From: Marinobacterium profundum
Lineage (GTDB): Bacteria > Pseudomonadota > Gammaproteobacteria > Pseudomonadales > Balneatricaceae
Direction: 5' to 3'
DNA length: 64,000 nt
NCBI RefSeq assembly: GCF_001528745.1
Contig: NZ_BCNS01000109.1
Span: forward strand, 16,041-80,040
How positions within the stretch are numbered: the first letter of the stretch is position 1; the number at the start of each line of letters is the position of its first letter. This document shows, piece after piece, positions 45,977 to 54,451 of the stretch. The translations under genes and the position numbers were made by a program. The notes below the pieces were generated by a model that searched no databases, had not been told where the DNA came from, and saw nothing but the letters and a program-made list of their open reading frames with translations.

Positions 45977-47566
45977 CTACCAGAGCCCAAACAGGTAACC
46001 GCGCTTGTGAGCTGACCCTGTACTGCGGGCCACCTGATTATTGCTGACGGTAATACGCATCTTGCGTTCACGGAACCAGCGATTCAGGGCCGCTTCAAGC
46101 TCCGCACACTGAGCCGCATATTCAGGGTCGAGGGCCAAATCCTGCAGCTCCCCAGGATCGGCTGCAAGATCAAACAGCTGCGGGCTGAAGTGCTCATAGT
46201 GCACATACTTCCAGCGCCCGTCGGTCACCATGAACGCCCTGGCCTGATCCGTTTCCAGCCCCAGTTCGATACGGGCCGGACGCCAGGCAAAATCGGCTTC
46301 GCTAAAGGCATGGGTGCGCCACTGGTCGGGCGCCTCCCCTCTGATCAAGGGCAGTAGCGAGCGCCCTTCCAGTACATGATCAAAACTGTCACCGTCGAGG
46401 CTGTCACCACAGGCCCAGTCGACGAAGGTTGGCACCAGGTCGATCGCTTCAACCAGCTGTTCGCAACGCACACCGCGGGTTGCATCGGCCTCCGCTCGGG
46501 GGTCAACCAGGATCATGGGAATCCGGGCACTGGCGTCATGAAACAGCTCTTTTTCGCCGAGCCAGTGATCCCCCAGGTAGTCACCATGGTCGGATGTCAG
46601 CACTATCAGGGTATTGTCCAGTTCGCCCTGCTGCTGGAGGAACGCCATTAAGCGGCCAATATGATCATCCAGCTGGGTAATGAGCCCCATATAGGTGGGA
46701 ATGACGCGCTCGCGAACGTCGTCCTGTGCAAAGGCCGTCGATTCTGGGTGACCCATGAATGCCCCGACAACCGGATGGGGCTGCTGGCGCTCCTGCTCGC
46801 TGCGCACCACCGGCAGGATATCGTCCTTGCCATACATCTGGTGATAGGGGGCCGGGGCTATATAGGGCCAGTGTGGCTTGATATAACTCAGATGCAGACA
46901 CCAGGGACTACCCTTGGACTGCTCAATAAACTCCATTGCCCGTCGGGTGCTGTAAGCCGTTTCCGAATCTTCTTCCCGTACCCGGGCAGCCAGGTGACTG
47001 TTGCGCATATACCAGCCGCTGAGGACTTCGCCGTCTTCACCCTGCGCCGAGTTGGCATAGTCGTGCCAGGGATTTTTTCCCTCATAGCCCTGACTGCGCA
47101 GGTAGTCGTTGTATTTGAGGTCCGGATTGACCGACTGATCCGGGTGCAGGCCGTCATCCCGTTCAAAGGGCTCAAAGCCACACTCGCCAATAAGGACGCC
47201 GCGGGACGATTGCGCATCGATACCCAAACGCTGCATGCCTTCATCATCGCGGCGCATATGGGTTTTTCCCACCAGCCCGACACGATAGCCTTCGGGCCTT
47301 AAATAATCGCCCAGGGTTTTCTCGCCGACGCGCAAAGGCACATTGTTATAGCTGGCACCATGGCTGGACGCATAACGGCCTGTATAAAAGGACATGCGTG
47401 AAGGACCACAAACCGGCGCCTGACAGTAAGCACGGGTAAAGTTGATCCCCCGTGCGGCCAGGGCGTCAATATGAGGCGTTTGGATACTTGGATGCCCATT
47501 GCAGGCCAAATAATCGGCGCGCAGCTGATCAGCCATGATAAACAGAATGTTGGGTTTCTTAGCCAT
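45977..47566 (-). CDS. Type I sulfatase / phosphonate monoester hydrolase-like enzyme
   Basis: The 529-residue protein starts KPNILFIMADQLRADYL with the metal Asp13, and Cys53 in CGPSRMSFYTGRY is the site of formylglycine modification (C-x-P-S-R). TSDHGDYLGDHWLGEKELF supplies further metal ligands, and a C-terminal subdomain includes DGRWKYVHYEHFSPQLFDLA. The overall look, especially YIKPHWPYIAPAPYHQMY, is close to phosphonate monoester hydrolases/arylsulfatases of the alkaline phosphatase superfamily. No signal peptide is present, so it is cytosolic and needs imported substrate, fitting the neighbouring transporter. It is divergent from iclR. Confidence 0.88.
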   Translation of the reverse strand: MAKKPNILFIMADQLRADYLACNGHPSIQTPHIDALAARGINFTRAYCQAPVCGPSRMSFYTGRYASSHGASYNNVPLRVGEKTLGDYLRPEGYRVGLVGKTHMRRDDEGMQRLGIDAQSSRGVLIGECGFEPFERDDGLHPDQSVNPDLKYNDYLRSQGYEGKNPWHDYANSAQGEDGEVLSGWYMRNSHLAARVREEDSETAYSTRRAMEFIEQSKGSPWCLHLSYIKPHWPYIAPAPYHQMYGKDDILPVVRSEQERQQPHPVVGAFMGHPESTAFAQDDVRERVIPTYMGLITQLDDHIGRLMAFLQQQGELDNTLIVLTSDHGDYLGDHWLGEKELFHDASARIPMILVDPRAEADATRGVRCEQLVEAIDLVPTFVDWACGDSLDGDSFDHVLEGRSLLPLIRGEAPDQWRTHAFSEADFAWRPARIELGLETDQARAFMVTDGRWKYVHYEHFSPQLFDLAADPGELQDLALDPEYAAQCAELEAALNRWFRERKMRITVSNNQVARSTGSAHKRGYLFGLW

Positions 47567-47670
47567 CTCTCAACCTTTCAGGGTGCTGATGCGGGCACCT
47601 TTGCAGATACAGGGCACCACTGTGAATGTCAGCCTACTTTCCATTGACAGTCACACCGACACAATCCAGA

Positions 47671-47687
47671 ATTTCACTAGGTGAAAT
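47671..47687. promoter_or_regulatory. IclR-type operator 1
   Basis: ATTTCAC-TAG-GTGAAAT is a 17-bp palindrome directly before the regulator's ribosome-binding site, in the region shared with the divergent sulfatase gene. The exact reverse complement recurs at 48517-48533. Binding here would give autoregulation and control of the sulfatase. Confidence 0.75.
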
Positions 47688-47702
47688 AGGAGAGGCGTGA
47701 AA

Positions 47703-48497
47703 ATGACCAAACAGATTCGCGCACTGGCACGGGGTCTCACAGTAGTCAACGCCATCAACGCGGCACCAGGCCCAGTCAGCCTCGGCGACTTGCATAAGGC
47801 GACGGGCATTGACCGGGCCACCCTGCTGCGCATTCTCGCCACTCTCGACCAGGAAGGCTGGATCTTCAGAGGCATGGGCGATCGTCTGTATCGCCTGGCG
47901 TACAAGCTGCATGAACTGGGAGAGCAGGTGCATATCCATGACGCCATTGCCCAAATTGCTGCCCCCGTACTGGAGCAGCTGCAACAAGAGTTGCACTGGC
48001 CCTGCGATATTTCCGTCTTTGATGGCGAAGGTATGGCGATTATCGAAACCTCGCGCTCACGCAGCCCCTTTGTGCTCAACCGGGAAGTTATTGGCTACAG
48101 GCCCAGCATGCTCAAGTCCGCCATTGGGCGCGCCTATCTCGCCTACTGTGACCCGCGGCGTCGGGAATCCATCCTCAGACGCGCTCGCAGCCAGGATAAC
48201 GAGGAAGGCCGGCTGGCCGCAGACAGTGCCTACATTGAGCGCACCCTGCAGGACGTTCGCAACCGCGGGTTCGGCATGCGTGACTCAAGCCTTATGAGCC
48301 TGCCCGCCGATACGCTGGAAGAGTTCAGCGCCATGGCATTGCCAATCATTGTTCAGGATGACATCCAGGCATGCCTGAGCTTTGTGTGGATGAAGTCTGC
48401 CTACACGTCTCCCGGCATCGAAGATGCCTTCTACCAGCAGCTCAAACCTCGCGCCGATACCTTGGCTGAGCTATTCGAGGAGAACGGACTTTATTGA
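47703..48497 (+). CDS. IclR-family transcriptional regulator
   Basis: The 264-residue protein has the IclR winged HTH (IRALARGLTVVNAINAAPG, VSLGDLHKATGIDRATLLRI) and effector domain with ALPIIVQDDIQACLSFVW. I prefer ATG 47703 with AGAGG seven bases upstream; the GTG at 47697 is too close to the ribosome-binding site. Matching operators lie just before it and between it and the transporter genes. It probably senses the imported compound or its hydrolysis product. Confidence 0.9.
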   Translation: MTKQIRALARGLTVVNAINAAPGPVSLGDLHKATGIDRATLLRILATLDQEGWIFRGMGDRLYRLAYKLHELGEQVHIHDAIAQIAAPVLEQLQQELHWPCDISVFDGEGMAIIETSRSRSPFVLNREVIGYRPSMLKSAIGRAYLAYCDPRRRESILRRARSQDNEEGRLAADSAYIERTLQDVRNRGFGMRDSSLMSLPADTLEEFSAMALPIIVQDDIQACLSFVWMKSAYTSPGIEDAFYQQLKPRADTLAELFEENGLY

Positions 48498-48513
48498 TCA
48501 ATTCGAGTCACAG

Positions 48514-48536
48514 GGTATTTCACCTAGTGAAATACC
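48514..48536. promoter_or_regulatory. IclR-type operator 2, before the TRAP genes
   Basis: GGTATTTCAC-CTA-GTGAAATACC is a perfect palindrome with 10-base arms. Its inner 17 bases are identical, in inverse orientation, to operator 1. It lies 79 bp before the transporter start and after the regulator stop, placing the TRAP genes in the same regulon. Confidence 0.8.
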
Positions 48537-48614
48537 GCCTGTGAAAGTCCGCTCCAACCCCCTAGAGTGAGGTCGTACTCCACTCTAGCTCGTCTGTTGC
48601 ATAAAGGTTGACCA

Positions 48615-50507
48615 ATGATAACAACAACTCCAGACATGCCCCTTTTACGCTGGGCACAATTGCTGCGCCATGCCATCTTCCTGCTGCTGGCGACTACGCT
48701 GGTCGCAGGTACCTTCTATACGGCCCGCTTCGGTATCTACGACGATACTCTGGTGCGGGTCGGCGGCCTGGGCCTGGGCATTCTGCTTCTGCTGAGCCGG
48801 CCGGGAATCGCCGTATCCAAATTGCGATTGATAGTGGATATCGTGCTTTGCGCTCTGTTACTGGCCGCGCTGGCGCGTTATGCCCAGATTGCCGAAGCCA
48901 TGGAAACGGGACTGTATTTTCTCGAACCTATCGATGTCGCGCTCGGTATTGGCGCTCTGATAGTGGTATTGGAAATGGCGCGCCGCATGGTGGGCCTGCC
49001 GCTGGTGCTGGTGTGCGCCACCGCGATCGCCTACGGCCTGTTTGGCCAGCAACTCGGCGGTATTCTCAGCCATACCGGCGTTAGCTGGCCAGATATGACC
49101 TTTACGCTCTGGTACAGCTTCGACGGTGTCTTTGGGCGCCCCCTTGCCGTCGTCGTCAGCACCATCATTATATTCATCATCTTTGGCGCTCTGCTGGAAG
49201 TACTCGGCGCCGGCGAAGTCTTGCTGAAACTGGCCATGCGCAGCCTGGGCTGGCTGCGCGGCGGCTCGGCTCATGCCGCTGTACTGGCGAGCGCGCTCTT
49301 TGGCTCTGTATCCGGTTCTGCCGTAGCCAACGTCGTCGGCACCGGTGTCGTCACTATTCCAATGATCAAACGCAGCGGCTTTTCCGCCCGCTTTGCCGGC
49401 GCGGTGGAAACCGCAGCCTCCAGCGGAGGCCAGATCATGCCGCCCATCATGGGCGCCGTGGCCTTCATCATGTCCGATCTGACCGGCATCCCGTATCTGC
49501 AGATATGCCTGGCCGCGCTGATTCCGGCGCTGCTCTACTACGGCAGCCTGTTTGCCTGCATCTCTGCCGAAGCACGCCGTGCCGGTATCGAACGCCCGGA
49601 CCGGGACTCCCTGCCACGCATGTCACGCCATGACTGGCTGATGCTGTCAATTTTTGCCATACCTCTGGGTATCATTATCACCATGCTCATTGACGGAAAG
49701 TCGCCTGCGCTGGCTGGATTTTGGGCCACCTTGGTCGCCCTGTTACTGGGCGTGATAATCAACCCCAAGGTACGTTCAGTCGCCGCCCTGCGCCAGGCGA
49801 TAACCAATGCTGCCTCCGCCAGTTCCACTATCCTGGTTGCGGTTGCAGCCGTAGGCATCATCGTCGGTGTTATGAATCTGACGGGCCTGGGTCTGCGCTT
49901 CGCAGCGCTCGCCCAGACACTCTCCGATGGCTCCCTCCTGATGTCCTTGCTGCTCATGGCACTCGCCTGCCTGGTCATGGGCATGGGCATGCCCACGGTA
50001 CCCGCCTATCTGATCATCATTCTGGTCATGGGACCGGCCGTCGAAGCGCTTGGCGTACCTACAGTCGCAGCCCACCTGTTCGTGGTGTACTTCGCCGTCA
50101 TGTCGGCAATCACACCTCCCGTAGCCTTGGCAGCCTTTGCCGCAGGCTCCATTGCCCAGGCAAACCCGATGGGAATCAGCCTGACGGCGGTGCGCCTGGC
50201 GCTAATCGGTTTTCTGGTGCCGTTCGCCTTCGCCTTTAACCCCTCGATGCTGCTGATTACCGACTTTTCAATCACCGAGTTCTGCTGGATCATGCTGCGC
50301 CTTGGTTTTGCGATCTGGATGCTCGCAGTCATGTCAGGGCGTAGCCCTCTGTGGACAGTCGCCAGTATTGCCAGCGCCGTTTGCCTCATCATGCCCACGC
50401 TGAGCTTGCAGGTCGCGGCCCTGCTGCTGAGCCTGGGAATAGAGGTGATTTACCGCACTCGACGCGCAGCAGTAAACCGCCCACTTCAGCCCGCCAGGAA
50501 AGTCTGA
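48615..50507 (+). CDS. TRAP transporter fused permease (4TM-12TM, TAXI type)
   Basis: The 630-residue membrane protein joins the small DctQ-like and large DctM-like TRAP subunits. DctM features include GSVSGSAVANVVGTGVVTIPMIKRSGF, read as GSVSGSAVANVVGTG and IPMIKRSGF, ASSGGQIMPPIMGAVAFIM and GMGMPTVPAYLII. Such fusions go with TAXI-type binding proteins, and one follows at 50604. TRAP systems use sodium-coupled uptake of organic acids. Direction and operator place it with the sulfatase and IclR genes. Confidence 0.92.
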   Translation: MITTTPDMPLLRWAQLLRHAIFLLLATTLVAGTFYTARFGIYDDTLVRVGGLGLGILLLLSRPGIAVSKLRLIVDIVLCALLLAALARYAQIAEAMETGLYFLEPIDVALGIGALIVVLEMARRMVGLPLVLVCATAIAYGLFGQQLGGILSHTGVSWPDMTFTLWYSFDGVFGRPLAVVVSTIIIFIIFGALLEVLGAGEVLLKLAMRSLGWLRGGSAHAAVLASALFGSVSGSAVANVVGTGVVTIPMIKRSGFSARFAGAVETAASSGGQIMPPIMGAVAFIMSDLTGIPYLQICLAALIPALLYYGSLFACISAEARRAGIERPDRDSLPRMSRHDWLMLSIFAIPLGIIITMLIDGKSPALAGFWATLVALLLGVIINPKVRSVAALRQAITNAASASSTILVAVAAVGIIVGVMNLTGLGLRFAALAQTLSDGSLLMSLLLMALACLVMGMGMPTVPAYLIIILVMGPAVEALGVPTVAAHLFVVYFAVMSAITPPVALAAFAAGSIAQANPMGISLTAVRLALIGFLVPFAFAFNPSMLLITDFSITEFCWIMLRLGFAIWMLAVMSGRSPLWTVASIASAVCLIMPTLSLQVAALLLSLGIEVIYRTRRAAVNRPLQPARKV

Positions 50508-50517
50508 GTTCAATTAG

Positions 50518-50547
50518 CAAGGCCTTTGCCTCTAGGCAAAGGCCTTG
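50518..50547 (+). promoter_or_regulatory. Intercistronic hairpin in the TRAP operon
   Basis: CAAGGCCTTTGCC-TCTA-GGCAAAGGCCTTG is a perfect 13-bp stem in the 96-bp gap between permease and binding protein. It has no T tract. Likely effects are message stabilisation or partial termination that balances the two subunits. Confidence 0.65.
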
Positions 50548-50603
50548 ATTGACCGCAACAACATTGACCCTATAAAACGCACCACCATAAAAAAGGAATC
50601 AAT

Positions 50604-51632
50604 ATGCTTAATTCCCTGTATAAGAAAAGCCTGTGCCTCGCGGCAACTCTGGCGGTATCGCTGACGCTTGCAACCCCATCCGCAGCGGCACAGAACATGC
50701 GCATGTCGACACTGGGGCCTGGCACCTCGCCCTATGTCGTCATGAACACCTTTGCCAATATCATCAACGAGAAACTGCCGGAATACAGCATCCAGGTGAA
50801 TGCTACAGGTGCAGCCACCCGCCACGCCGTTGAGACGGCCATGGGGAAATCCCAGTTTTTCATGTCCTCACCCAACCTGCACCACCTGATGCAGACCGAG
50901 ACAGGCCCCTTTTCCAAGGCTAAGGGTGTCGGCAAGCAGTCCGAAAAATTGCGCGCCCTCTTCAACTTTTCGATGGGCTACTACCATATTGCGACCTTTG
51001 CCGACTCAGGGATTAACGATTTCGAGGATTTAAAGGGCAAGCGTGTATTCCTGGGCCCACCGGGGGGCGTGGCTTACCAGACGTCACGCATGATTATCGA
51101 GGCCATGACCGGCTTCAAGGCAGACGAAGACTACACAGTGGTCGGCCTGGGCTGGGATGCCGCGGCACAAAGCTTCCAGGACGGCCATATTGACGTCTAC
51201 TTTAACCCCACCCTGCCGCCGAGCCCGGTCATGAGCCAGGTGGTGCTGACCAACAGCATCCGGCTGCTGAGCCTGCCCCTGGACACCAGCAACAATCCTG
51301 GACTCCAGGCGCTGCTCAAGCGTCCAGGCTATGGCCTGGGCACCATAGCCGCCGGCACCTACGGGGAAAACCAGCTGACTCCCGGGGATATCAATACGGT
51401 GGGCGTTACTGTCGGTATCGTCACCAACCAGGACCTATCGGAAGAGACTGCCTATAAAATGACGAAAACCTTCTGGGAAAATATCGGCGAACGCGCACAA
51501 CAGACCAAGATGCTAAGGAATATTACCCTGGAAAACGCCCTGGTTGATCTCAACATACCGCTGCATCCAGGTGCCGAGCGCTACTACCGTGAAGTCAAAC
51601 TTGATATTCCCGCTGGGCTGTCGGCCAAATAA
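50604..51632 (+). CDS. TAXI-family TRAP solute-binding protein
   Basis: The 342-residue exported protein has a signal peptide (1-28, ending SAAAQN) and the TAXI-type beginning MRMSTLGPGTSPYVVMNTFA, read as MSTLGPGTSPYVVMNTFAN. The conserved DLKGKRVFLGPPGGVAYQTSR (read as KGKRVFLGPPGG) and GLGWDAAAQSFQDGHID segments follow. It feeds the fused permease upstream. AAGGA lies eight bases before the ATG. The ligand is unknown; the family binds organic acids such as glutamate or 2-oxoglutarate. Confidence 0.9.
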   Translation: MLNSLYKKSLCLAATLAVSLTLATPSAAAQNMRMSTLGPGTSPYVVMNTFANIINEKLPEYSIQVNATGAATRHAVETAMGKSQFFMSSPNLHHLMQTETGPFSKAKGVGKQSEKLRALFNFSMGYYHIATFADSGINDFEDLKGKRVFLGPPGGVAYQTSRMIIEAMTGFKADEDYTVVGLGWDAAAQSFQDGHIDVYFNPTLPPSPVMSQVVLTNSIRLLSLPLDTSNNPGLQALLKRPGYGLGTIAAGTYGENQLTPGDINTVGVTVGIVTNQDLSEETAYKMTKTFWENIGERAQQTKMLRNITLENALVDLNIPLHPGAERYYREVKLDIPAGLSAK

Positions 51633-51637
51633 GAAAG

Positions 51638-51649
51638 CTAGGAGGCTGT
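51638..51649. mobile_element. Possible stub of MITE family 1
   Basis: CTAGGAGGCTGT matches the first 12 bases of the family 1 end including the CTAG, and then stops. It is short enough to be chance, but the context (deletion-scarred DNA beside the sulfatase relic) favours a real stub. Confidence 0.45.
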
Positions 51650-51662
51650 AACCTCAGCATTC

Positions 51663-51695
51663 CACAAGGCCGGGAATATATCCCCCGGCCTTGTG
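51663..51695. terminator. Diverged copy of the sulfatase terminator
   Basis: CACAAGGCCGGG-AATATAT-CCCCCGGCCTTGTG-like pairing repeats the terminator at 45915-45950 with several changes and remains able to fold. Here it follows the TRAP binding-protein gene, which it may now terminate. Confidence 0.75.
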
Positions 51696-51702
51696 CTTTC
51701 AG

Positions 51703-51845
51703 AGCCCAAACAGCTAACCGCGCCTGTGAGCTGACCCTGCACTGCGGACAAGCTGATTGTTGCTAACGCTAATACGCCTCTTGCGTTCACGGAACCGGCG
51801 ATTCAGGGCCACCCTATCGGCCAGGTGACTGCTAATAGAGGTGGG
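51703..51845 (-). pseudogene. Relic of a second sulfatase gene (C-terminus)
   Basis: On the minus strand 51708-51812 reads ALNRRFRERKRRISVSNNQ, then LVRSAGSAHRRG, a stop and LFGL, which aligns to the last 37 residues of the intact sulfatase (ALNRWFRERKMRITVSNNQ...). Just upstream SSHLA matches a site about 300 residues earlier in the enzyme, so an internal segment of roughly 0.9 kb was lost. The remnant is diverged at many sites and is not functional. Confidence 0.8.
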
Positions 51846-51873
51846 CACTCCCCCTCATCAGCGACAAAGACAA

Positions 51874-52794
51874 TCAGTGCCCGAACACCGACCAGCCGGT
51901 TCTTTGCACTAGCATTTCCAGTGCTTCGGTGCCCAGCTTGCTGTTGCCAATTTTATCCAGCCCCGGTGACCAGACGGCAATGGAGCCCTTGCCCGGCGCA
52001 ATGGCGAGGATACCGCCGCCGACGCCACTTTTGCCCGGCAGGCCCACACGGTAAGCGAATTCCCCCGAACCATCATAGTGACCGCACATCAGCATCATCG
52101 AGTTGATACGCCGCGCCCGCTGGGCCGATACCACCCGCACACCGGTGTTGGCGTTAACGCCATCGGATACCAGAAACAGGCCCGCCTGGGCCAATTGCTG
52201 GCAGGTCATGGAAATGGAGCAGTGATGAAAGTAGGTGCCCAGCACCTGATCCACCGGATGCTTCAGACGGCCGAACGAGGCCATGAAATACGCCAGGGAA
52301 GCATTGCGATCGCCGGTTTTCAATTCCGAGCGTGCCACCTTTTCATCAATGCCGATACTGGAATCATTGGCGATAAAGCGCACGAACTGCAGAATCTCCG
52401 CCAGGGTTTCCCGAGGCTGATGCCCCATCATGATGGCATCTACAACGGCGATGGCGCCGGCATTGATAAAGGGATTGCGCGGCTTGCCGCTCTCATGTTC
52501 CAGCTGCACGATGGAATTGAACGGATCCCCCGAGGGCTCCCGCCCGACCCGCGACCAGACCGCATCGCCAAGTTTGCCCAGCGCAATGGTGAGGGTAAAC
52601 ACCTTGGAAATACTCTGGATCGAAAACAGATCACTGGCGTTGCCGGCACTGAAGGTGCGCCCATCCGCCAGCGCCACACTGATACCAAACTGCTGCGGAT
52701 CAACGATGGCGAGCTCCGGAATATACTGCGCCACCTCGCCCCTGTCCTCCCGGGTGGATAGGGTTGCGGTGATCTCGTCCAGGATGTCCTGCAT
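51874..52794 (-). CDS. glsA: Glutaminase
   Basis: The 306-residue serine-dependent glutaminase has the beta-lactamase-like fold with the SxxK motif in [10 protein letters not shown] (about 58-67), [10 protein letters not shown], and YGH-like [26 protein letters not shown] split as [14 protein letters not shown] and [11 protein letters not shown]. It hydrolyses glutamine to glutamate and ammonia. The length fits E. coli YbaS/YneH. A MITE lies about 80 bp upstream of its start. Confidence 0.94.
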   Translation of the reverse strand: MQDILDEITATLSTREDRGEVAQYIPELAIVDPQQFGISVALADGRTFSAGNASDLFSIQSISKVFTLTIALGKLGDAVWSRVGREPSGDPFNSIVQLEHESGKPRNPFINAGAIAVVDAIMMGHQPRETLAEILQFVRFIANDSSIGIDEKVARSELKTGDRNASLAYFMASFGRLKHPVDQVLGTYFHHCSISMTCQQLAQAGLFLVSDGVNANTGVRVVSAQRARRINSMMLMCGHYDGSGEFAYRVGLPGKSGVGGGILAIAPGKGSIAVWSPGLDKIGNSKLGTEALEMLVQRTGWSVFGH

Positions 52795-52875
52795 GGGTGC
52801 TCCGGCGGTGCTCTGTGTTGGAATGATTATCGTGCGGCGGCCGCATTATAACCGGGGCCTGAAAGCGAGCACTAG

Positions 52876-53138
52876 TGTACTGCTTCGCTCTAATGGGTGC
52901 TTATAGAGCCCGCCAATGCGTGTCCGGCAAGGCGCCGTTCGCCGGTAATAGTGGGGCTCTTGCCAAGAGGGGTAACGCAGCAGGGCGCGAATGGGCGCGC
53001 TCCCTGCGGGCGAGCCGCCAGAAGGTCGTCCGCGGTGTTGCATTTCCTTGAAACAGGCCCGCTATGGCTTCGAAATTGCGCCGTGCGGCCAACCTCCTGG
53101 CGACTCGCTAAAAGCGCCTCTAAGAGCGAAGCAGTACA
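52876..53138. mobile_element. MITE family 2, copy b (263 bp, perfect CTAG duplication)
   Basis: The ends TGTACTGCTTCGCTCT and AGAGCGAAGCAGTACA are perfect inverted repeats, extending imperfectly to about 45 bases. CTAG flanks both sides (52872-52875 and 53139-53142). The interior is non-coding and GC-rich. It accounts for most of the 344-bp gap between glsA and the next gene, whose TAG stop is made by the right-hand CTAG. Confidence 0.85.
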
Positions 53139-53522
53139 CTAGCGGTTGATTGCAATACTGAAATTGCAGGCACCAGATTCTATAGCCTCATCAAGGGTCA
53201 AGACCCTGAGGTTGACGGACAGCTGTCCGGGTGTATTTACGGCATTCTGCTGTACCCAGTCCGCCATTGCCTGCCTCCAGGCGTCCAGCGCGGATTCCAC
53301 GGCGTTAACGTCCTCAAGCAGCATGGGGGGCGCCAACAGTATCGGGACACGGGACTCCAGACCCACAGCCAGCGGCATGACGAAATCGGCCTCCAAGGCC
53401 AGACGCAACGGTGGATCTGCCAATGCATGCAGTGCCGCCAGGCACTGCTGCTGAAATTCGTCCACAGATGCCAGCGCCACAGTGACCAACCTCGGGGTTT
53501 CCCTGGATTCCATTGCACACAT
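53139..53522 (-). CDS. Hypothetical protein, possibly truncated by a MITE
   Basis: A 127-residue acidic protein (ATG at 53522 or 53513) rich in Ala and Leu, without signal or membrane segments, that I do not recognise. The centre VPILLAPPMLLEDVNAVESA looks like a folded domain. The stop codon TAG is formed by the CTAG target site of the MITE at 52876-53138, so the original C-terminus may have been longer. Its last residues (NFSIAINR) could equally be the natural end if the target site already contained the stop. Confidence 0.6.
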   Translation of the reverse strand: MCAMESRETPRLVTVALASVDEFQQQCLAALHALADPPLRLALEADFVMPLAVGLESRVPILLAPPMLLEDVNAVESALDAWRQAMADWVQQNAVNTPGQLSVNLRVLTLDEAIESGACNFSIAINR

Positions 53523-53697
53523 CCTTGAGCCTGCTGTTTAAGTCAGGGGGCCTGTCTCCCCTGCGTGAACTATTAACCTGGCAGATGAATAGCCCCTGTG
53601 CGGGCAAAAAACGCTAACGGCGGCGCAAAAGGCGGATGCCCGTCATGCTGGCGCGACCGCTCGCTTGCATGCCGGTGCTTTCATGGCCGCCTCAATC

Positions 53698-54051
53698 TTA
53701 CTGACCCGCCGCCGCGACAAAAGCGATTTCCACCAGCAGTTCCGGCCGTGCCAGTTCCGCTTTTACGCAGGCGCGACTGGGCGCGCAACCTGCCGGCAGC
53801 CAGGCCTCCCAAGCGGCGTTGAAGCCCGCGAAGTTGGCGAAATCGGTAACATAAATGGTCACGGACAGAATGCGCGACTTGTCACTGCCCACGGATGCCA
53901 GCGATGCCTCGGCCTGCTCGAAAATCTGCTGCGCCTGCCCGACGATGTCCGTGCTGGTATCACCTTCGGCGACTTCAACAAAGTGCGCGATACCGTTGTA
54001 AACAGTGGCGTCCGACCAGCGCGGACAGGGATTGATACGTTGAATATCCAC
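53698..54051 (-). CDS. RidA/YjgF family imine deaminase-like protein
   Basis: From GTG 54051, with AGGG seven bases upstream, the protein has 117 residues and starts DIQRINPCPRWSDATVYNG. The family core is present: EQAEASLASVGSDKSRILSV, TIYVTDFANFAGFNAAWEAW, then PSRACVKAELARPELLVEIAFVAA with the Arg and Glu of the active site. RidA hydrolyses reactive enamines/imines. Reading to 54210 adds an unconserved segment over a heptamer repeat and is rejected. Confidence 0.88.
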   Translation of the reverse strand: MDIQRINPCPRWSDATVYNGIAHFVEVAEGDTSTDIVGQAQQIFEQAEASLASVGSDKSRILSVTIYVTDFANFAGFNAAWEAWLPAGCAPSRACVKAELARPELLVEIAFVAAAGQ

Positions 54052-54133
54052 AGAGCAACCCTGAAAAATGGATGATGAAATCAGGCCCGGATAATAACGG
54101 ATTCCTGCTGGCGCGGTAAGGGCTTCAGGGTGA

Positions 54134-54161
54134 GCGAGGTGCGAGGTGCGAGGTGCGAGGA
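54134..54161. repeat. Heptanucleotide tandem repeat (GCGAGGT)4
   Basis: Three perfect GCGAGGT units and one GCGAGGA follow each other upstream of ridA. It resembles the GAAAGCT array at 20751 in unit length and copy number though not in sequence. Confidence 0.8.
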
Positions 54162-54353
54162 GCAAGGATAAAGGTGTGAAAAGTGCAAGTCCGCTTTTGT
54201 AGAGGCACATCAGCCCGGAATCATACGCCGAAGGTGGACCAGCGCCTGCAGGGGCCCGCCCGACTATCTATTGGTCAGCCAAGTTAATAACCCGAATTAA
54301 TAGCACTGATCTGCAGCGGGGGGAAGCCACTGCCGGGCGTCACCGTGAAACCA

Positions 54354-54406
54354 AATCAATACTGTAGTGAACCAGTTTCAACAGACTAATCAGTATTGTG
54401 GTGTAC
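54354..54406. promoter_or_regulatory. Paired repeats upstream of the tripartite transporter
   Basis: AATCAATACTGTAGTGAAC (54354-54372) recurs as AATCAGTATTGTGGTGTAC (54388-54406), 34 bp or about three helical turns apart. Each contains a GT-N4-AC style dyad like FadR/GntR-family sites (TTGTGGTGTACAA in the second). They lie just before the tctC-like start, so they probably bind a regulator of tartrate or carboxylate uptake. No GntR gene lies in the window. Confidence 0.5.
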
Positions 54407-54451
54407 AAATGTAACCGCGAAAACAACTTACAATTCTCAAAGGTGACCGCA

